A stretch of DNA of 64,000 bases from positions 496,001 through 560,000 of the forward strand of contig OZ244898.1 of assembly GCA_965221585.1 (NCBI GenBank), in the 5' to 3' direction. The notes beneath the pieces were generated by a model that saw only the letters and a list, made by a program, of their open reading frames with translations, was not told where the DNA came from and did not search any database. Positions 42,401 to 50,029 of this stretch are shown piece by piece; positions within the stretch are counted from its first letter, which is position 1, and each line of letters begins with the position of its first letter. This DNA is from VXYK01 sp965221585 (GTDB taxonomy: Bacteria > Actinomycetota > Acidimicrobiia > Acidimicrobiales > Aldehydirespiratoraceae). Both the position numbers and the translations under genes were made by a program.

Positions 42401-42575
42401 CGTACTCGGTGTCGCCGGCGACGTCTTCGGCGATGCCTCCGAAAGTTGCGCGCAGGCCGTCGGTGAACACGAACACTCCTACGGTGAACATCACCCCCAG
42501 CGTCACCGCTGAACAGGTGAGCAGGAAGCGGAAGGGCTTGCCTGAGATGTTGCGCCGTATCAGTTTGAAGATCAT
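39471..42575 (-). CDS. FtsX/MacB-type ABC transporter permease, duplicated
   Basis: 1034 residues. MIFKLIRRNISGKPFRFLLTCSAVTLGVMFTVGVFVFTDGL is a typical start. Two FtsX-like units, each with a TM helix, a large extracytoplasmic domain and three further helices, are separated by a central multi-helix hydrophobic region; RIRELGLLRAIGASGSQVTKALLGEAL and RTRELGLVRAVGMTTRQMLRMVLFEGA are the two coupling segments. Such long permeases export lipids, lipoproteins or peptides, or act mechanically. Start and the ATPase stop share one base, so the pair is coupled. Confidence 0.93.
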   Translation of the reverse strand: MIFKLIRRNISGKPFRFLLTCSAVTLGVMFTVGVFVFTDGLRATFGGIAEDVAGDTEYAVRSEVDFGDRNLVGAPLGEDVVDLLESIDGVVAVHPQILKLGSVPIDADGEAQVPSAAPNIGVNWDNESPTSQLFVVQGRAPAAADEFAMDVDAFEDGNFMIGDAYTVVNPAGPGEFVLVGTFNFASPDDNALVGAKLVAFDTPTALEVVNQGFGYDQITFATRADTDSAAVGAEVEAALPTGIELVTGEQLVEEQTEDFEEFIGFFQNFMLVFAVVILLVSAFVIFNVFTILIGQRIRELGLLRAIGASGSQVTKALLGEALLVGVFATVVGTALGIGFGWSLRWLLGRLDFGPSGNELLLEPSTFVWGTAVGIGVTMASAVAPALRARRIPPMAALREDARLSRHVPEAQIGIGASVAVVSWVVAAVGIAMDEWLWLLVLGAVAAVGNAYGVRRLVPAFGRYATLGYGLVLMMLALLLDLEITTVLALVGIAAVTIFVGVNNVSPMLARPLSNLIGRWPLAILLGFTGVLTAAVGAFAALGALVLVILSLVDVATDFDGAGLAALLGSMALIPLALLVVLVGVRGVDAAFIMGWKLRWVAAGVFLFVLGAVGAVMMLTGAAAILTTDWGSVAGIPVGAAILAVVFWLRRWLPKTMKSNARMARENAGRNPGRSASAAAALMIGLALISTASVIAASFQATFADVLDRSVTSDWFVSPSSGDPDSSFSPALADELEQLSEVEAVVRYRFSFEAYRTTFDGTVRDSSAADMAASIGHLDPDFVELDESLLGRNSIWIHEDMADDNDFGIGSEFDIEFPDLSVETVTVAGIYSDSSIYGNRVISLEMWADQFPLSQDQFISLTVNEGVSEEQARAAIQTFTDDYPTLNVETPEEFQDRQAGQVDQALTVINVLLAVAVVIALLGIAITLALSIFERTRELGLVRAVGMTTRQMLRMVLFEGAIIAAFGGILGILLGTAFGTAAVTVMPDDFIRTLDIPVNDLLGYLIAASIAGIAAAIVPARRAARLNVLDAISQG

Positions 42576-43318
42576 CAGTGAAGCTGCTTCATCTGGTCGA
42601 GTACCTGCTCGGCGGTCGGGTCGAGCAGCTCGTCGACGACCTTGCCGTCGGCCAGGAAGATCACACGGTCCGCGTATGAGGCTGCGACCGGATCGTGGGT
42701 GACCATCACGATGGTTTGGCTCAAGTTGTCGACGGCATTCCGCATGAACTTGAGGATCTCGGTGCCGGATGTGGAGTCGAGGTTGCCAGTGGGCTCGTCT
42801 GCGAAGATGATCTCGGGGCGGCTGGCGAGGGCACGGCTCACAGCCACTCTCTGCTGCTGTCCGCCTGAGAGTTCGCTTGGCAGGTGGCTCATCCGGTCAG
42901 CTAGGCCGACCGTTTTGATGACTTCGTTGAGCCATGCCTCGTCGGGGTCGTTGCCTGCGAGGTCCATCGGCAGGGTGATGTTCTCGAGCGCGGAGAGCGT
43001 CGGCACCAGATTGAAAGCCTGGAACACGAACCCGACCTTGTCACGACGCAGCAGGGTCAGATCCCGTTCGCTCAGAGTTGAAAGATCTGTGTCACCGATA
43101 TAGACCTGCCCGCCGCTCAGCGTGTCGAGCCCCGCGAGGCAGTGCATGAGGGTGGACTTTCCTGAGCCCGACGGGCCCATGATGGCGGTGAACTTGCCAC
43201 GATCGAAGTAAACGTCGATCCCGTCGAGGGCTCGAACTTCGGTGTCGCCCTCGCCGTAGATCTTCGTGGCTTCAGCGGCCCGGGCCGCGGTGGTGACGGA
43301 AACGAGTGCATCGCTCAT
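42575..43318 (-). CDS. ABC transporter ATP-binding protein, MacB/LolD type
   Basis: 247 residues. Walker A GPSGSGKST, Q-loop FQAFNLVPTLSALENI, signature LSGGQQQRVAVSRAL, Walker B IIFADEPTGNLDS and H-loop VMVTHDP are all intact, with the LolD/MacB-type TGNLDS. It energises the downstream FtsX-type permease in the same operon. Divergent from the Rieske-TPP gene; the 150-base gap must contain both promoters. Confidence 0.95.
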   Translation of the reverse strand: MSDALVSVTTAARAAEATKIYGEGDTEVRALDGIDVYFDRGKFTAIMGPSGSGKSTLMHCLAGLDTLSGGQVYIGDTDLSTLSERDLTLLRRDKVGFVFQAFNLVPTLSALENITLPMDLAGNDPDEAWLNEVIKTVGLADRMSHLPSELSGGQQQRVAVSRALASRPEIIFADEPTGNLDSTSGTEILKFMRNAVDNLSQTIVMVTHDPVAASYADRVIFLADGKVVDELLDPTAEQVLDQMKQLH

Positions 43319-43471
43319 GAAAGCTCCGGTTCACTAGGGAGAGGATTCGCAAAGCTCCAGACGAGACTATCCGCGCGCTTCCCCGAACCACTTGAGTTTG
43401 TGCGAGTTTCGGCGCGGAACGTGACAGAGTGGTGCGATTCTGTGGGACTGGACATTCGGAGGAGCAGCAAA

Positions 43472-45496
43472 GTGAAAGACCCGATCGCCGAGCGGCCGTC
43501 GATCTCTGAGCCGGCACTGCCCCGAGAGGAGTATTCCTGGCATCGCCTCGTCGGCCTTGACGAACTGCCGCAGGGGCGAGTCTCAACTGTCACCATCGGC
43601 CACGAGAGCCTCTGTGTGACCCACACGGCTGAGGGAGGCTACGGCTGTCTGGCCAATGCCTGCCCGCATCAGGCCGGCCCGCTCGGCGAGGGATCGATCG
43701 AGGCCGGATGGCTCCGCTGTCCCTGGCACGGTTACGACTACTCGCCCAAGAACGGCAAGCCGCCCGGTGCCTTCTCCGACGCACCAGAGGCCTTCCGGAC
43801 CGAGGTTCGCGACGACGGAGTGTACGTCGCCCTGCCCCATCGGATGGCGCGGCCGCGAACGGTCTCGGATGTGATGGTCGAGACGATGGTCAACTGGGGA
43901 GTGACCCACGTGTTCGGCATGGTCGGCCACTCGAATCTCGGCTTCGCCGATGCTCTGCGGATGGCCGAGGAACGTGGCGATCTCACCTTCATCGGCATCC
44001 GGCATGAGGGGGCCGCATCGTTTGCAGCGACTGCATTCGGCAAGCTCACCGGCGAGCTCGCCGCATGTTTCGCGATCGCGGGTCCCGGCTCGACCAACCT
44101 CCTGACCGGGCTGTACGACGCCAAGACGGATCGCGCCCCGGTGCTTGCGATATGCGGGCAGGTTCCCAGCAAGGTCCGGGGCCGTGGCGCCTTTCAGGAC
44201 ACCGACCTCTCCGCAGCGTTCGCCGATGTTGCCCGTTATTCCCAGACAGTGCAGGCAACATCGGACCACGGTGAGCTGATGACTCTGGCCTGCAAGACCG
44301 CGTTGGTGGAGCGTGATGTAGCTCATCTGGTGTTGCCCGACGAAGTCCAGGTCCTGGCGGCCCCAGACAACGCCCGTGTCGGTTCTCCGGTGGGTCGTAG
44401 CGGAGCTCGCGAGATCGCCCCGCCGGAGGAGTCGTTGCGCGCCGCGGTTGAGGCGGTCTCGGCTGCCGACCGGCCCCTGGTCATCATCGGCAATGGTGCA
44501 CGTGCAGGAATTGACGACATCGTCGCTCTCGCTGAGGCCATCGATGCACCGGTCGCGACGACCTTCAAGGCCAAGGGTCTGATCTCGGATCAGCATCGTC
44601 TGGCAGCAGGAGTGCTGGGACGCTCCGGCACTCCAGTAGCGAGTTGGTTCATGAACGAGTCCGACATGATCGTGGCGTTCGGAGTGTCGTTCGCGAACCA
44701 CACCGGAATAGCCGACTACAAGCCGATCGTGCAGGTCGACTTCGATCCGATGGCTCTGGGCCGCTTCCATCCTGTGGCGGTTGGAGTCCAGGGCCATGTG
44801 GGGGTTGTTGCCAGAGCGCTTCTGGAGCGGCTCGCCGGACTTCCAGGCGATGGCATCACCCGCTCAGGTGCGACCGAGGAGATTGCCGAACGCTGGGCTA
44901 TCTGGCGCAACGAGAAGGCCAGCCGACGCAAGGACGATCGTGGTGCGGGGATCAGCGCCGCGGCCCTGTTCGATGCGCTCAGTGAATGTGTGCCGGCGAA
45001 CGCCATCATGCCGGTCGATGTCGGCAACAACACCTACTCGTTCGGCCGTTACTTCGAAGTTCAGCAACAGAGCGTGCTGATGTCGGGTTATCTCGGCTCG
45101 ATCGGCTTCTCGCTGCCGGCCGCGATGGGCTGTTGGGCTGCCACTCAGAGCCAACCGGAGCACGCAGACCGTCCGGTCGTGTCTGTTTCCGGCGACGGAG
45201 GTTTCGGTCAATACGCCATGGAGCTGACAACCGCCGTGAAGTACGGCATGAACATCACCCATGTGCTGATGAACAACAGCGAACTCGGCAAGATCTCCAA
45301 GGAGCAGCGAGCGGCCGACTTCGATGTCTGGCAGACCTCCCTGCACAACCCTCAGTTCGCGGCCTTCGCGGAGTTGTGTGGCGCCAAGGGCATCCGGGTC
45401 ACACAGATCGAAGAGCTGCCGTCAGCGATTGCTGAGGCCGTCGCCTACGGCGGCCCTGCCCTCGTCGAGGTCATCACCGACCCGCTCCTTGTCTGA
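43472..45496 (+). CDS. Rieske [2Fe-2S] domain fused to a TPP-dependent enzyme
   Basis: 674 residues from GTG 43472, selected for the strong Shine-Dalgarno GGAGGAG (43458-43464) 7 bases upstream; an ATG-type start 24 codons earlier lacks one. Residues ~20-120 form a Rieske domain with both ligand pairs, CPH in ANACPHQAGPLGEGS and CPWH in LRCPWHGYDYS. The rest is an acetolactate synthase/pyruvate oxidase-like TPP enzyme: FGMVGHSNLGF, IRHEGAASFAATAFGK (catalytic Glu region), AGPGSTNLLTG and the cofactor motif SGDGGFGQYAMELTTAVKYGMNITHVLMNN. Could be a decarboxylase or oxidase passing electrons through the Rieske cluster. Substrate unknown. Confidence 0.92.
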   Translation: MKDPIAERPSISEPALPREEYSWHRLVGLDELPQGRVSTVTIGHESLCVTHTAEGGYGCLANACPHQAGPLGEGSIEAGWLRCPWHGYDYSPKNGKPPGAFSDAPEAFRTEVRDDGVYVALPHRMARPRTVSDVMVETMVNWGVTHVFGMVGHSNLGFADALRMAEERGDLTFIGIRHEGAASFAATAFGKLTGELAACFAIAGPGSTNLLTGLYDAKTDRAPVLAICGQVPSKVRGRGAFQDTDLSAAFADVARYSQTVQATSDHGELMTLACKTALVERDVAHLVLPDEVQVLAAPDNARVGSPVGRSGAREIAPPEESLRAAVEAVSAADRPLVIIGNGARAGIDDIVALAEAIDAPVATTFKAKGLISDQHRLAAGVLGRSGTPVASWFMNESDMIVAFGVSFANHTGIADYKPIVQVDFDPMALGRFHPVAVGVQGHVGVVARALLERLAGLPGDGITRSGATEEIAERWAIWRNEKASRRKDDRGAGISAAALFDALSECVPANAIMPVDVGNNTYSFGRYFEVQQQSVLMSGYLGSIGFSLPAAMGCWAATQSQPEHADRPVVSVSGDGGFGQYAMELTTAVKYGMNITHVLMNNSELGKISKEQRAADFDVWQTSLHNPQFAAFAELCGAKGIRVTQIEELPSAIAEAVAYGGPALVEVITDPLLV

Positions 45497-45540
45497 TAGC
45501 CGGGTGGCTCGGTGCTGCGGGCGGTTATAGTTCGGCGTCA

Positions 45541-46470
45541 ATGAGCATCATCACGACGAGCGGCTTGACGATGCAGTTCGGCGCACAACGCGCCCTTGAC
45601 TCGCTCAACGTGGATGTGCAGAGCGGCGTGACTGGCCTGGTCGGAGCGAACGGTGCGGGCAAGACCACGCTGATGAGCCTCGTGCTGGGCCTGCGGGCGC
45701 CGACCGAAGGGAAGGCATCGGTGCTGGGGTTCGACCCCCAGACCAGCGGCTCAGCGCTGCGCGCGCAGATCGGTTACGGACCGGAACGCAACGTCGTGCC
45801 CGAGGACATGCCGGCCTCAGACTTCGTGAAGCACATGGCGGAGGTACGAGGCATGCCGCGGGGCGAAGCCAGGGGCCGTGCCTCAGATGCTCTATGGCTC
45901 GTCGGTCTGGGGGAGGAGCGTTCCAGGGCGTTGGGGACGATGTCCACCGGACAACGCCAGCGGGTCAAGCTCGCCCAGGCCATTGCCTCGGATCCCGCTC
46001 TGCTGTTGCTGGACGAACCGACCGACGGCCTCGACCCGGTGCAACGCGACGAGATGCTGTCCTTGATCCGTCAGGTCAGCCGCGAATACGGAATCGACGT
46101 CGTGCTCTCATCGCACCTGCTTGAAGAGGTCGAAAGGATCTGTGACCACATCGTGGCCCTGGACGCGGGCCAACTGGTGGCTCAGGGGCGGCTCGCGGAC
46201 CTTGTCGGGGACGAGCAGGGCGTGGTGGTCGAACTCGCGGAGACCGCGGACCAGCCCCATGCTTTCGACGAAGTCGTGAGCCAGTTGTCGCAGTCCGGTC
46301 TCGATGTCCGCCGCGGCGAGGTGGGATCCCGCATGGAGGTGATCGGACCAGATGCCGACCTTGTGGCCGACCTGGTTCGTGACGCGGTCGCTGATGCCAA
46401 CGCCAGAGTCGTCCGGATCGAACGCCGACGGCGCCGTCTCGAAGATCTCTTCTCGGTGGGAACGACATGA
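45541..46470 (+). CDS. ABC exporter ATP-binding protein (first pair)
   Basis: 309 residues. Walker A GANGAGKTT, signature MSTGQRQRVKLAQAI (an STGQ variant), Walker B LLLLDEPTDGLDP, H-loop SSHLLEEVERI. The C-terminal ~90 residues form an accessory domain. The type matches ATPases of ABC-2-like exporters. First gene of a four-gene operon (ATPase, permease, ATPase, permease); a 4-base ATGA overlap links it to the permease. Cargo cannot be deduced. Confidence 0.93.
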   Translation: MSIITTSGLTMQFGAQRALDSLNVDVQSGVTGLVGANGAGKTTLMSLVLGLRAPTEGKASVLGFDPQTSGSALRAQIGYGPERNVVPEDMPASDFVKHMAEVRGMPRGEARGRASDALWLVGLGEERSRALGTMSTGQRQRVKLAQAIASDPALLLLDEPTDGLDPVQRDEMLSLIRQVSREYGIDVVLSSHLLEEVERICDHIVALDAGQLVAQGRLADLVGDEQGVVVELAETADQPHAFDEVVSQLSQSGLDVRRGEVGSRMEVIGPDADLVADLVRDAVADANARVVRIERRRRRLEDLFSVGTT

Positions 46471-47393
46471 ACGGCCCGACGAACGGCCCCACCAACGGCA
46501 ACGCCAGGTCAAGCGCGGACGGAACTGAGATCCACGACCGCGGCTACCGCAAGTACGAGGGCTCGCGCTCCGGTGTCGCGGGCGCGGTCCGGTCTCTGAC
46601 CTGGCAGACGGTTCGCAGCATTCTGGGCATGGGTCGCCCGGCCCGTCACAAGGTCTTCCCTGTCATCGTGATTGTGATAGCGGCGTTGCCTGCTGTGGTC
46701 TTCTTGGGTATCGCCATCCTGTTTCGTGATCTGGGCGACGAACCACTGGCCAACTATTCGGAACTGTTCGCGTTCTCGGTAGCTCCGATCATGATCTTCG
46801 CGGCGATGGTGGCTCCAGAGGCTCTGGTCCGCGACCGGCGCGACGGGATGTTCTCGCTGTACCTGTCGACACCGTTGAGTCGGCTCTCGTATGTGGGTGC
46901 CAAGGTCCTGGCCGTTCTCGCGGTGATGATGCTCATCGCGCTCGGGCCGGTGCTGCTCGCACTGCTGGGATACACGGTGGTGGGCAACGGCCCTGACGGT
47001 GTCGTGGAATGGCTCAAAGTGTTCCTCCAGCTGACTGCGGGCAGTCTGGTGATCTCGGCGGTGATGGCGGCCGTGGCGATGGCGGGGGCCAGCGTGACTG
47101 ATCGCAGAGCCTTCGCCAGCGTCGCAGTGGTCATGGTGGCCTTCGGGGGAGCGATCGTCAGCGACATTCTCGTGACCGCGGCCGAATTCTCGAACGTGTA
47201 CGGCCTGTTGGATCCTCTTGGAACGGCGGGCGAGACGGCGACCCGAATTCTCGGTGAGTCTTCGGGCGGCTCCGAATCGGCATCGGAATTGGCGGGGATC
47301 GACACCGCGGTAGTGGCGCTCGGCACCGCAGCCTGGTTCGCGGCCGGCGCCTGCATCGTCGGGTACAAGTACCGAAAGCTGGAGGCGACCTGA
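46467..47393 (+). CDS. ABC-2 type permease (first pair)
   Basis: 308 residues. A hydrophilic N-terminus with a Gly/Thr/Asn run (MNGPTNGPTNGNA) contains EIHDRGYRKYEGSRSG, seen in related actinobacterial permeases; about six hydrophobic helices follow, for example VFPVIVIVIAALPAVVFLGIAI and VAALGTAAW-type segments, with RDRRDGMFSLYLSTPLSRL on a cytoplasmic loop. Its last base is shared with the next ATPase start (TGATG). Functional partner of the upstream ATPase. Confidence 0.88.
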   Translation: MNGPTNGPTNGNARSSADGTEIHDRGYRKYEGSRSGVAGAVRSLTWQTVRSILGMGRPARHKVFPVIVIVIAALPAVVFLGIAILFRDLGDEPLANYSELFAFSVAPIMIFAAMVAPEALVRDRRDGMFSLYLSTPLSRLSYVGAKVLAVLAVMMLIALGPVLLALLGYTVVGNGPDGVVEWLKVFLQLTAGSLVISAVMAAVAMAGASVTDRRAFASVAVVMVAFGGAIVSDILVTAAEFSNVYGLLDPLGTAGETATRILGESSGGSESASELAGIDTAVVALGTAAWFAAGACIVGYKYRKLEAT

Positions 47394-48367
47394 TGACTGC
47401 GCCTGAGTCTTCGTTGGTCCCGCCGCCTCCACCGCCACCGCCGACGACTGCGAGGCCGATCGTTGAGGTGCAGAACGTCACCAAGGCCTTCGGCGATGTG
47501 GTCGCGGTCTCCGATGTGAGTTTCACGGTGGGGCCCGGTGTGACAGCGCTGCTGGGACCAAACGGCGCGGGCAAGTCGACGCTGTTCCGGATCCTCTGCG
47601 GTCTCACGGGCCCATCCCGGGGCACCGTGCGGGTTCTCGGTGAGAACGCTCGCGAGCATCGCAACGTGCGCGGCACGATCGGGCTTGCGCCTCAACAGGA
47701 TGCCCTGTTGGAGCGTTTCTCGGCCTTTGAGTTCGTCGAGTTCGCCGGCAAGACCCACGGTGTTGCCGACGCAGCGGCAGAGGCCCGCCGGAGCCTGGCT
47801 CACGTTGATCTGGATCCCGAGGACCCCAAGCGGATCGGCGCCTACTCCAAAGGCATGAGACAGCGGGTGAAACTGGCCGCAGCGCTTGTCAACGACCCGG
47901 CCCTGCTGATCCTCGATGAACCGCTCACCGGCCTCGACCCGGTTCAGCGCAACCGCATGATCAGCCTGTTCCACGACCTCGGCAACAGCGGCAAGTGCCT
48001 GCTGGTTTCCAGCCATGTGCTCGACGAAGTCGCACGGATCGGTTCCAGAGTGCTTGTGATCGCGCAGGGCAGACTGGTCGCCTCCGGCGACTACCGGCGT
48101 CTGCGTGAGCTGATGGACGACCGGCCCCATCGCATCAGGGTGCAGGTGGACGATGCGCGCAGACTCGCCTCGGAACTCATCGGGCGCGGCCTCGTCGACG
48201 GGGCCTCAGTGCGGGAGAACACCGTGCTGATCGACACGCTCAACGTCGACCAGTTCGGTCGGAGCATCGCTGCATTGTCCGCTGAGCTGGGAGTCCGGCT
48301 CCGGGAGATCGTCCCGACCGACGATGACCTTGAATCGGTCTTCAGGTATCTGGTGGAGCGGCGATGA
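47393..48367 (+). CDS. ABC exporter ATP-binding protein (second pair)
   Basis: 324 residues with a Pro-rich N-terminal tail (PPPPPPPTTARP). Walker A GPNGAGKST, Q-loop LAPQQDALLERFSA, signature YSKGMRQRVKLAAAL, Walker B LLILDEPLTGLDP and H-loop SSHVLDEVARI are present. Similar in layout to the ATPase two genes upstream, suggesting that the operon arose by duplication of an ATPase-permease pair. ATGA overlap with the last permease. Confidence 0.94.
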   Translation: MTAPESSLVPPPPPPPPTTARPIVEVQNVTKAFGDVVAVSDVSFTVGPGVTALLGPNGAGKSTLFRILCGLTGPSRGTVRVLGENAREHRNVRGTIGLAPQQDALLERFSAFEFVEFAGKTHGVADAAAEARRSLAHVDLDPEDPKRIGAYSKGMRQRVKLAAALVNDPALLILDEPLTGLDPVQRNRMISLFHDLGNSGKCLLVSSHVLDEVARIGSRVLVIAQGRLVASGDYRRLRELMDDRPHRIRVQVDDARRLASELIGRGLVDGASVRENTVLIDTLNVDQFGRSIAALSAELGVRLREIVPTDDDLESVFRYLVERR

Positions 48368-49113
48368 CCAGGTACGTCTCTGCTGCGCGGGCCATCGCCA
48401 TCACGCATCGTCTGCTGGTCCGCCAATTGCTCTCAAGGGGACGAGTCGCGGCTCTGCTCGCGGTTGGGATCATCATCTCGCTGGTCGTGGCGCTGGTTTC
48501 ACGCACCGTCGGCGACGACGAGCCGGCCGAGGAGGCTCTCGAACTCGGGACTGCACTGATGGCCAATCTGGGCTTCACGATTGTGGTTCCGATCGTGGCT
48601 CTGGTGTTCGCGGCTGCCGCGTTCGGCGACCTCAAAGAGGACAGCACGCTGGTTTATCTGTGGTTGCGTCCGATGGACCGTTGGCCGATGGCCCTCGGAG
48701 CCTGGCTGGCCTCTGTGACGGTCAGCCTGCCCTTGACTCTCGTTCCCCTGACGGTGGCGGCGGTCATCGCCGATGTCGGTGCTGAGCTGGTGTGGGCCAC
48801 GATTCTGGCTTGCGCAGTGGGCAATCTCGCCTACTCCGCGGTGTTCATGCTGCTTGGTCTGCTGCTCAAGAACTCGGTTGTGTGGGGTATCGGCTACATC
48901 CTCATCTGGGAGGGCTTCGTGGCGGGCGTCAGCAGCGTGGGGGAGCGGTTGGCAATCCGCGGCTACACCCGGTCGGTCATGGCTGAACAGGCAGGTGTCG
49001 ACCTGTATCTTGGCAACCTTTCGTCGACTACCGCGGTTGTCGTGCTGACCCTTGTGGTGCTCGTCGCGTTTGTTCTGTCCAGCCTGCGTCTGCGGTCAAT
49101 GGATGTCGCCTGA
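48364..49113 (+). CDS. ABC-2 type permease (second pair)
   Basis: 249 residues with about six membrane helices (AALLAVGIIISLVVALVSRTV, LGFTIVVPIVALVFAAAAFG, LALVSLPLTLVPLTVAAVI-like stretches and a final TTAVVVLTLVVLVAFVLSSLRL). DLKEDSTLVYLWLRPMDRWPMALG is the coupling-type cytoplasmic loop. Partner of the preceding ATPase and the end of the operon; it converges on the enoyl-CoA hydratase gene with 21 bases between. No terminator hairpin was found there. Confidence 0.88.
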   Translation: MTRYVSAARAIAITHRLLVRQLLSRGRVAALLAVGIIISLVVALVSRTVGDDEPAEEALELGTALMANLGFTIVVPIVALVFAAAAFGDLKEDSTLVYLWLRPMDRWPMALGAWLASVTVSLPLTLVPLTVAAVIADVGAELVWATILACAVGNLAYSAVFMLLGLLLKNSVVWGIGYILIWEGFVAGVSSVGERLAIRGYTRSVMAEQAGVDLYLGNLSSTTAVVVLTLVVLVAFVLSSLRLRSMDVA

Positions 49114-49134
49114 TCCAGCGCGCAACTGATGGGC

Positions 49135-49917
49135 TCAACGACCGGTGAACTGAGCTTTGCCAGGACCGTTGTCCAAGAAGCTCTGCACGCCGGTTACGCA
49201 GTCTTCGGTGTTGAAGGTGTCGGCGAACAGGTCTGATTCGATCTTGACGGCTTCGTCGAGGGGCAGGTGGTAGCCGGCGAGCACTGCAGCCTTGGCCATG
49301 CGCAGCGCCGCTGGGCCCGCGGCATAGCCCTCGGCCATCCGGACCGCCTCGGCCTGCACCTCGTCAGGTTCGAAGATCGCGGAGATCAGGTTGCAGGCGA
49401 GGGCTTCTTCAGCGCCGATTGCGCGGCCCGAGTAGACGAGGTCTTTGGCCTTGGTGACACCGGCCAGTCGGGCCAGCCGTTGCGTGGCCCCGCCGCCCGG
49501 GATGATGCCCAACAGGATCTCGGGGTTCCCGAGTTGGGCGTCGCTGGCGGCCACACGGAAGTCGGTGGCGAGAGCCAGTTCGAGCCCGCCGCCCAGCGCG
49601 TAACCGTTGATTGCACTGATTGTGATCTGCGGCAGACCCTCGATTGCCAGCGCGATGTTGTTGAACTGTTGCGAGAAGGCGAGTGCTTCGTCGCGGTCGA
49701 AGGTGGGGAAGCGTCCGATGTCAGCGCCTGCGGCGAAGTGGCGGGACCCTCCGGTCAGCACAACCGCGCGGATCGCGGCGTCGTCGGCCACCGCACTGCA
49801 GGTGGCACCGAGTTCGTCGAGCATCGCTTCGTTGACAGCGTTCACCTTGGGACGGTCGAGTCGGATAATGGCGACCCCTGTGTCGGTGTCGCGTTCAAGT
49901 TGGACTACTGGTGGCAT
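49135..49917 (-). CDS. Enoyl-CoA hydratase/isomerase (crotonase) family
   Basis: 260 residues. Crotonase landmarks: VVLTGGSRHFAAGADI (first oxyanion-hole strand and loop), AINGYALGGGLELALATDFRVA, AQLGNPEILLGIIPGGGATQRLARL with the Glu of typical hydratases, and LISAIFEPDEV. It hydrates trans-2-enoyl-CoA thioesters in beta-oxidation or related catabolism. Neighbours (thiolase, SDR, acyl-CoA-type genes) fit a catabolic block. Divergent from the TGA-containing redoxin gene (112 bases between). Confidence 0.94.
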   Translation of the reverse strand: MPPVVQLERDTDTGVAIIRLDRPKVNAVNEAMLDELGATCSAVADDAAIRAVVLTGGSRHFAAGADIGRFPTFDRDEALAFSQQFNNIALAIEGLPQITISAINGYALGGGLELALATDFRVAASDAQLGNPEILLGIIPGGGATQRLARLAGVTKAKDLVYSGRAIGAEEALACNLISAIFEPDEVQAEAVRMAEGYAAGPAALRMAKAAVLAGYHLPLDEAVKIESDLFADTFNTEDCVTGVQSFLDNGPGKAQFTGR

Positions 49918-50029
49918 GGATAGAAACGATATCTGTTGATCTGGATTCGAGGGGCACCGATGGGGCGTTCGGGACGCGAAGCTGCAAGACTCCTAGCGCT
50001 GCGCCAATCGATCAGCCGCTGGGGGATAA

